The notes below the pieces were generated by a model. It searched no databases. It saw only the letters and a list, made by a program, of their open reading frames with translations, and was not told where the DNA came from. A stretch of DNA of 7,578 bases, taken from Bacteroidales bacterium. Lineage in GTDB: Bacteria; Bacteroidota; Bacteroidia; Bacteroidales; Tenuifilaceae. Where the stretch lies: contig DQHR01000077.1 in assembly GCA_003531155.1 (NCBI GenBank), positions 6,583 to 14,160 of the forward strand, read 5' to 3'. The position numbers and the translations under genes were made by a program. Shown one piece after another: positions 4,439-7,578 of this stretch. Position 1 is the first letter of the stretch, and each line of letters opens with the position of its first letter.

Positions 4439-6556
4439 ATGAGCAGAGATCTTAAGTTTACCCGGAATATAGGGATTATGGCACACATCGACGCTGGTAA
4501 GACTACTACTACCGAGCGGATTCTCTATTATACGGGTAAAACACATAAAATTGGAGAGGTTCACGATGGAGCTGCTACTATGGACTGGATGGTTCAGGAG
4601 CAGGAGAGAGGTATTACTATTACATCTGCCGCAACTACTACTTTTTGGAAATATAACAATCAACAGTATCAGGTGAATATTATTGACACTCCTGGTCACG
4701 TTGATTTTACTGTAGAGGTTGAACGTTCACTTCGAGTACTTGATGGTACCGTTGCAACGTTTTGTGCTGTTGGAGGTGTTGAGCCACAAAGCGAAACTGT
4801 TTGGCGTCAAGCCGATAAGTATGGTGTTCCTAGGATTGCGTTCGTCAATAAGATGGATCGTACTGGTGCCGATTTCTTGTCAGTTGTGAGCCAAATAAAA
4901 GAAAAACTTGGTGCGAACCCAATGCCAATTCAGCTTCCTATCGGAGCTGAAGATACCTTTAGGGGTGTTGTAGATTTGATCGAGAATAAAGCAGTAATCT
5001 GGTTTGATGATCCTGAAACCAAAACCTTAAATTTCAGATACGAAGAAATTCCATCTGATATGAAAGCCGAAGCGACTGAATGGCGTGAGAAGCTTATCGA
5101 GGCAGTAGCTGGTTTCAACGATGATCTACTTGAGCGCTTTTTTGACGATCCAGACTCAATAACCAAAGAGGAGATTACAGAAACTATACGTAAAGCAACC
5201 ATAAACATGGCGATTATTCCTGTGCTTTGTGGTTCTGCTTTCAAAAATAAAGGGGTTCAGAGGTTACTTGATGCTGTTATTGCATTCCTACCTAGCCCTC
5301 TCGATAAAGGAGCGGTTAAAGGCATGAACCCTGATTCTGAAAAAGAGGAAACTCGTAAACCAGAAATTACTGAGCCATTCTGTGGCTTGGCGTTTAAAAT
5401 TGCAACAGACCCATATGTAGGTCGTTTAGCATTTATTCGTGTTTACTCAGGAAAACTTGATAGTGGTAGCGCTGTGTTCAATACACGTACTGGTAAAAAA
5501 GATCGCGTAAGCCGTCTTTACCAAATGCATGCTAACAAGCAAAACCCAATCGAATTCTGCGAAGCAGGTGATATCTGCGCCGCAGTTGGATTTAAGGATC
5601 TTAGAACAGGTGATACAGTTTGCGATGAGAAGCATCCTATTGCTCTTGAGTCAATGACATTCCCCGAGCCAGTTATCGGTTTAGCTATTGAGCCAAAAAC
5701 TCAAAAAGATATGGATAAGTTAGGAATAGCTCTAAACAAGCTTTCTGAAGAAGATCCAACTTTTAGAGTTAATACCGATGAGGATAGTGGTCAAACCATT
5801 ATCAGAGGTATGGGCGAACTTCACCTTGAGATCATTGTTGACCGTTTACGTCGTGAATTTAGCGTAGATATTAACCAAGGTGCACCACAGGTTGCTTACC
5901 GCGAAGCTATCACCAAGACTATCAGTCATCGTGAGGTATTCAAGAAGCAATCAGGCGGTAGAGGTAAGTTTGCCGATATCCAATTCGAAATTGGCCCAGC
6001 CGACGAAGGAGTTACAGGTCTACAATTCATTAACGATGTTAAAGGTGGTAACATTCCTAAAGAGTTTGTGCCTCCAGTAGAGAAAGGCTTTACTCAAGCA
6101 ATGAAGAACGGTGTTCTTGCTGGCTATTCAATGCCAAGCATGAAAATCACTCTAAAGGATGGTTCATTCCACCCTGTAGACTCTGATGCACTTTCATTCG
6201 AAATTTGCGCGCGTCAAGCATTCCGTCATATCTGCCCTAAAGCAGGCCCAATCATTCTTGAGCCTATTATGGCAGTAGAAGTGGTAACCCCCGAAGAGTA
6301 CATGGGTGATGTTATCGGCGATTTCAACAAGCGTCGTGGACAAATCACTGGTATGGAATCGAAAGGTGTTGCCCGAGTTATTAAAGCCAAGGTGCCACTA
6401 TCTGAGCAATTCGGTTATGTAACTGTACTTCGTACGCTTACATCAGGAAGAGCAACTTCAACAATGGAGTTTTCCTACTATGCTGAGGTTCCAGCCAACA
6501 TTGCGAAGACAGTTATCGAGAGCTCTAGCGGTAAAGTAATTAAGGAAGAAGAATAA
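4439..6556 (+). CDS. fusA: Elongation factor G (canonical translocase)
   Basis: EF-G catalyses GTP-driven movement of tRNA and mRNA through the ribosome and, with RRF, ribosome recycling. The 705-residue protein has every canonical element: G1 AHIDAGKT (15-22), switch I RGITIT (57-62) with Thr60, G3 DTPGH (83-87) with catalytic His87, G4 NKMD (137-140), a G5-like GSAFKNKG segment, then domains II-V. The domain IV tip carries HPVDS with His578, the position matching the E. coli residue important for translocation. It is the fully equipped counterpart of the EF-G paralog at 790-2949, which lacks several of these residues. It lies 36 bases after rpsG and 24 bases before rpsJ. No tuf gene follows, unlike the str operon of E. 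coli; this is usual in Bacteroidota. Confidence 0.99.
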   Translation: MSRDLKFTRNIGIMAHIDAGKTTTTERILYYTGKTHKIGEVHDGAATMDWMVQEQERGITITSAATTTFWKYNNQQYQVNIIDTPGHVDFTVEVERSLRVLDGTVATFCAVGGVEPQSETVWRQADKYGVPRIAFVNKMDRTGADFLSVVSQIKEKLGANPMPIQLPIGAEDTFRGVVDLIENKAVIWFDDPETKTLNFRYEEIPSDMKAEATEWREKLIEAVAGFNDDLLERFFDDPDSITKEEITETIRKATINMAIIPVLCGSAFKNKGVQRLLDAVIAFLPSPLDKGAVKGMNPDSEKEETRKPEITEPFCGLAFKIATDPYVGRLAFIRVYSGKLDSGSAVFNTRTGKKDRVSRLYQMHANKQNPIEFCEAGDICAAVGFKDLRTGDTVCDEKHPIALESMTFPEPVIGLAIEPKTQKDMDKLGIALNKLSEEDPTFRVNTDEDSGQTIIRGMGELHLEIIVDRLRREFSVDINQGAPQVAYREAITKTISHREVFKKQSGGRGKFADIQFEIGPADEGVTGLQFINDVKGGNIPKEFVPPVEKGFTQAMKNGVLAGYSMPSMKITLKDGSFHPVDSDALSFEICARQAFRHICPKAGPIILEPIMAVEVVTPEEYMGDVIGDFNKRRGQITGMESKGVARVIKAKVPLSEQFGYVTVLRTLTSGRATSTMEFSYYAEVPANIAKTVIESSSGKVIKEEE

Positions 6557-6580
6557 AAATTACTACATAGCAGTAATAAC

Positions 6581-6886
6581 ATGAGCCAGAAAATTAGAAT
6601 TAAACTAAAATCGTATGACCACAACCTGGTTGACAAGTCTGCCGAGAAAATCGTGAAGACTGTTAAAGCAACAGGCGCTGTGGTGAGTGGTCCCATTCCG
6701 CTACCAACACACAAGCGGATTTTTACCGTGAACCGCTCAACTTTCGTGAACAAAAAATCGAGAGAGCAATTTGAACTCAGCTCTTTCAAGCGTTTACTCG
6801 ACATCTACAGCTCCACCCCGAAGACCATCGATGCCCTAATGAAGCTCGAACTTCCATCTGGAGTCGAAGTAGAAATTAAAGTATGA
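6581..6886 (+). CDS. rpsJ: 30S ribosomal protein S10 / NusE
   Basis: S10 is a small-subunit head protein. As NusE it also binds NusB in antitermination complexes and NusG in transcription-translation coupling. The 101-residue protein matches the family end to end: IRIKLKSYDHNLVDKSAEKI (5-24), GPIPLPTHKRIFTV (37-50), the extended loop with VNKKSREQFE (56-65), and a C-terminal strand ending EVEIKV. The loop reads RSTFVNKKS rather than the RSPHVNKKS of many other bacteria, which I recall as typical for Bacteroidota. It is the first gene of the classical S10 operon but sits only 24 bases after fusA with no terminator or clear promoter between, so it is probably cotranscribed with the str genes. 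It is the only gene here ending in TGA. Confidence 0.99.
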   Translation: MSQKIRIKLKSYDHNLVDKSAEKIVKTVKATGAVVSGPIPLPTHKRIFTVNRSTFVNKKSREQFELSSFKRLLDIYSSTPKTIDALMKLELPSGVEVEIKV

Positions 6887-6910
6887 GTTTGATCATTAAT
6901 TGATTAAAAA

Positions 6911-7531
6911 ATGTCAGCAGGATTAATTGGACGCAAAATCGGAATGACTTCCGTGTTCAGTGCCGAGGGTAAGAACATACCATGCACTGTAATTGAAGCT
7001 GGTCCCTGCGTTGTAACTCAAGTCAAAACAAGCGAAACCGACGGATATAATGCCGTTCAACTCGCTTTCGATGACAAGAAGGAGAAGCATACCGGACGAC
7101 CTTTGTTAGGTCACTTCAAAAAAGCAAACACAACTCCAAAGCGTAAGATTGTTGAATTTAGAGACTGGAATATCACCAACCAACTTGGTGATGTAATTAC
7201 AGTTGATATTTTCAACGATGACCGTTGGGTTGATGTTTCAGGTATAACTAAAGGTAAAGGATTCCAAGGCGTTGTTAAACGTCACGGCTTTGGCGGGGTA
7301 GGTGGCCAGACTCACGGTCAGCACAACCGTCTTCGCGCTCCCGGTTCTATGGGTGCATCATCCTTTCCATCACGCGTTTTCCCTGGTAAGAGATTACCCG
7401 GACGTACAGGTGGTGACAAAGTAAAGATCACTAATCTTCGAGTTTTAAAAGTGATCCCAGAGAGCAACTTGCTACTCATTAAAGGTTCTATTCCAGGAGC
7501 GAAAGGTTCATATTTAATTATTGAGAAATAA
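6911..7531 (+). CDS. rplC: 50S ribosomal protein L3
   Basis: L3 is an early assembly protein of the large subunit; its long loop reaches toward the peptidyl transferase centre. The 206-residue sequence opens with GLIGRKIGMTSVF, has the IEAGPCVVTQVKT strand, and contains the conserved loop region with GGQTHGQHNRLRAPGSMG and PGKRLPGRTGGDKV. Residue A149 aligns with Gln150 of E. coli L3, the residue methylated by PrmB, so that modification cannot occur at this position. The gene follows rpsJ after 24 bases, and its TAA stop overlaps the rplD start by one base (TAATG), suggesting coupled translation of L3 and L4. Confidence 0.99.
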   Translation: MSAGLIGRKIGMTSVFSAEGKNIPCTVIEAGPCVVTQVKTSETDGYNAVQLAFDDKKEKHTGRPLLGHFKKANTTPKRKIVEFRDWNITNQLGDVITVDIFNDDRWVDVSGITKGKGFQGVVKRHGFGGVGGQTHGQHNRLRAPGSMGASSFPSRVFPGKRLPGRTGGDKVKITNLRVLKVIPESNLLLIKGSIPGAKGSYLIIEK

Positions 7532-7578
7532 TGGAACTGAAAGTATAGAATATAAAAGGAGAAGATACTGGCCGACAA
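7531..7578 (+). CDS. rplD: 50S ribosomal protein L4, N-terminal fragment with an in-frame TAG
   Basis: Only 16 codons are in the window. From ATG at 7531, overlapping the rplC stop, the frame reads MELKV, then TAG at 7546-7548, then NIKGEDTGRQ. Bacteroidota L4 proteins begin, as I recall, ME(L/V)xVYNIKGEDTGR, so both identity and frame are clear, and TAG replaces a tyrosine codon (TAT or TAC) by one base. L4 is a large-subunit assembly protein, essential in most bacteria, with an extended loop lining the peptide exit tunnel. A true nonsense mutation is therefore unlikely unless suppressed or bypassed. The site lies about 30 bases from the window end, so a base-call or assembly error is the simplest explanation. 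No ATG, GTG or TTG lies in frame after the TAG within the window. Confidence 0.8.

Noticed and set aside
4247..4699. 150-codon open frame antisense to rpsG and fusA
   Set aside because: It lies across two conserved ribosomal-operon genes on the opposite strand and its translation has no recognisable domain; it is a shadow of the real genes.
7555..7570. AAAGGAG followed by CTG as an alternative rplD start after the TAG
   Set aside because: The purines are simply the codons of the conserved KGED segment, CTG at 7568 is in a different frame, and Bacteroidota rarely depend on Shine-Dalgarno pairing.
7318..7578. 86-codon open frame antisense to rplC and rplD
   Set aside because: Shadow of rplC; open because of the codon pattern of the real gene, with no family resemblance.

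Overview
The window is a stretch of chromosomal DNA from a member of the Bacteroidota, most likely the order Bacteroidales. The evidence is the lineage-typical form of S12, S7, S10, L3 and EF-G, the change from fusA straight to rpsJ with no tuf gene between them, the near absence of Shine-Dalgarno sequences, AT-rich spacers, and TAnnTTTG (-7 type) promoter motifs. Both ends cut through genes, so the piece may be a whole short contig; I cannot tell.

Layout. Positions 1-417 (minus) hold the first 139 codons of a NagB-family (glucosamine-6-phosphate deaminase-like) protein that runs off the left edge. Positions 418-726 are a gene-free AT-rich spacer with a possible promoter for that gene. A strong intrinsic terminator (727-752) ends the next minus-strand gene, 790-2949, a second EF-G. 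This paralog keeps all five EF-G domains but has altered GTPase motifs (DTPGS for DTPGH, NQLD for NKMD, no switch I threonine) and resembles the Bacteroides EF-G2 class. Positions 2950-3521 are a 572-base divergent control region with candidate promoters in both directions and several short inverted repeats.

From 3522 to the right edge, everything is on the plus strand: rpsL, rpsG, canonical fusA, rpsJ, rplC and the first 16 codons of rplD. Gaps are 24-36 bases and rplC overlaps rplD by one base, so this looks like one long transcription unit joining the str and S10 ribosomal operons.

The genes form a translation-elongation locus: ribosomal proteins plus the normal translocase on one side, and a translocase probably altered in GTP use transcribed away from the same control region. 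The most unexpected detail is an in-frame TAG at codon 6 of rplD, where relatives have tyrosine. It lies about 30 bases from the window end, so a sequence error must be excluded first. I found no CRISPR array, tRNA, rRNA or mobile element. The locus is mostly ordinary core genome, and I do not claim a new system here.
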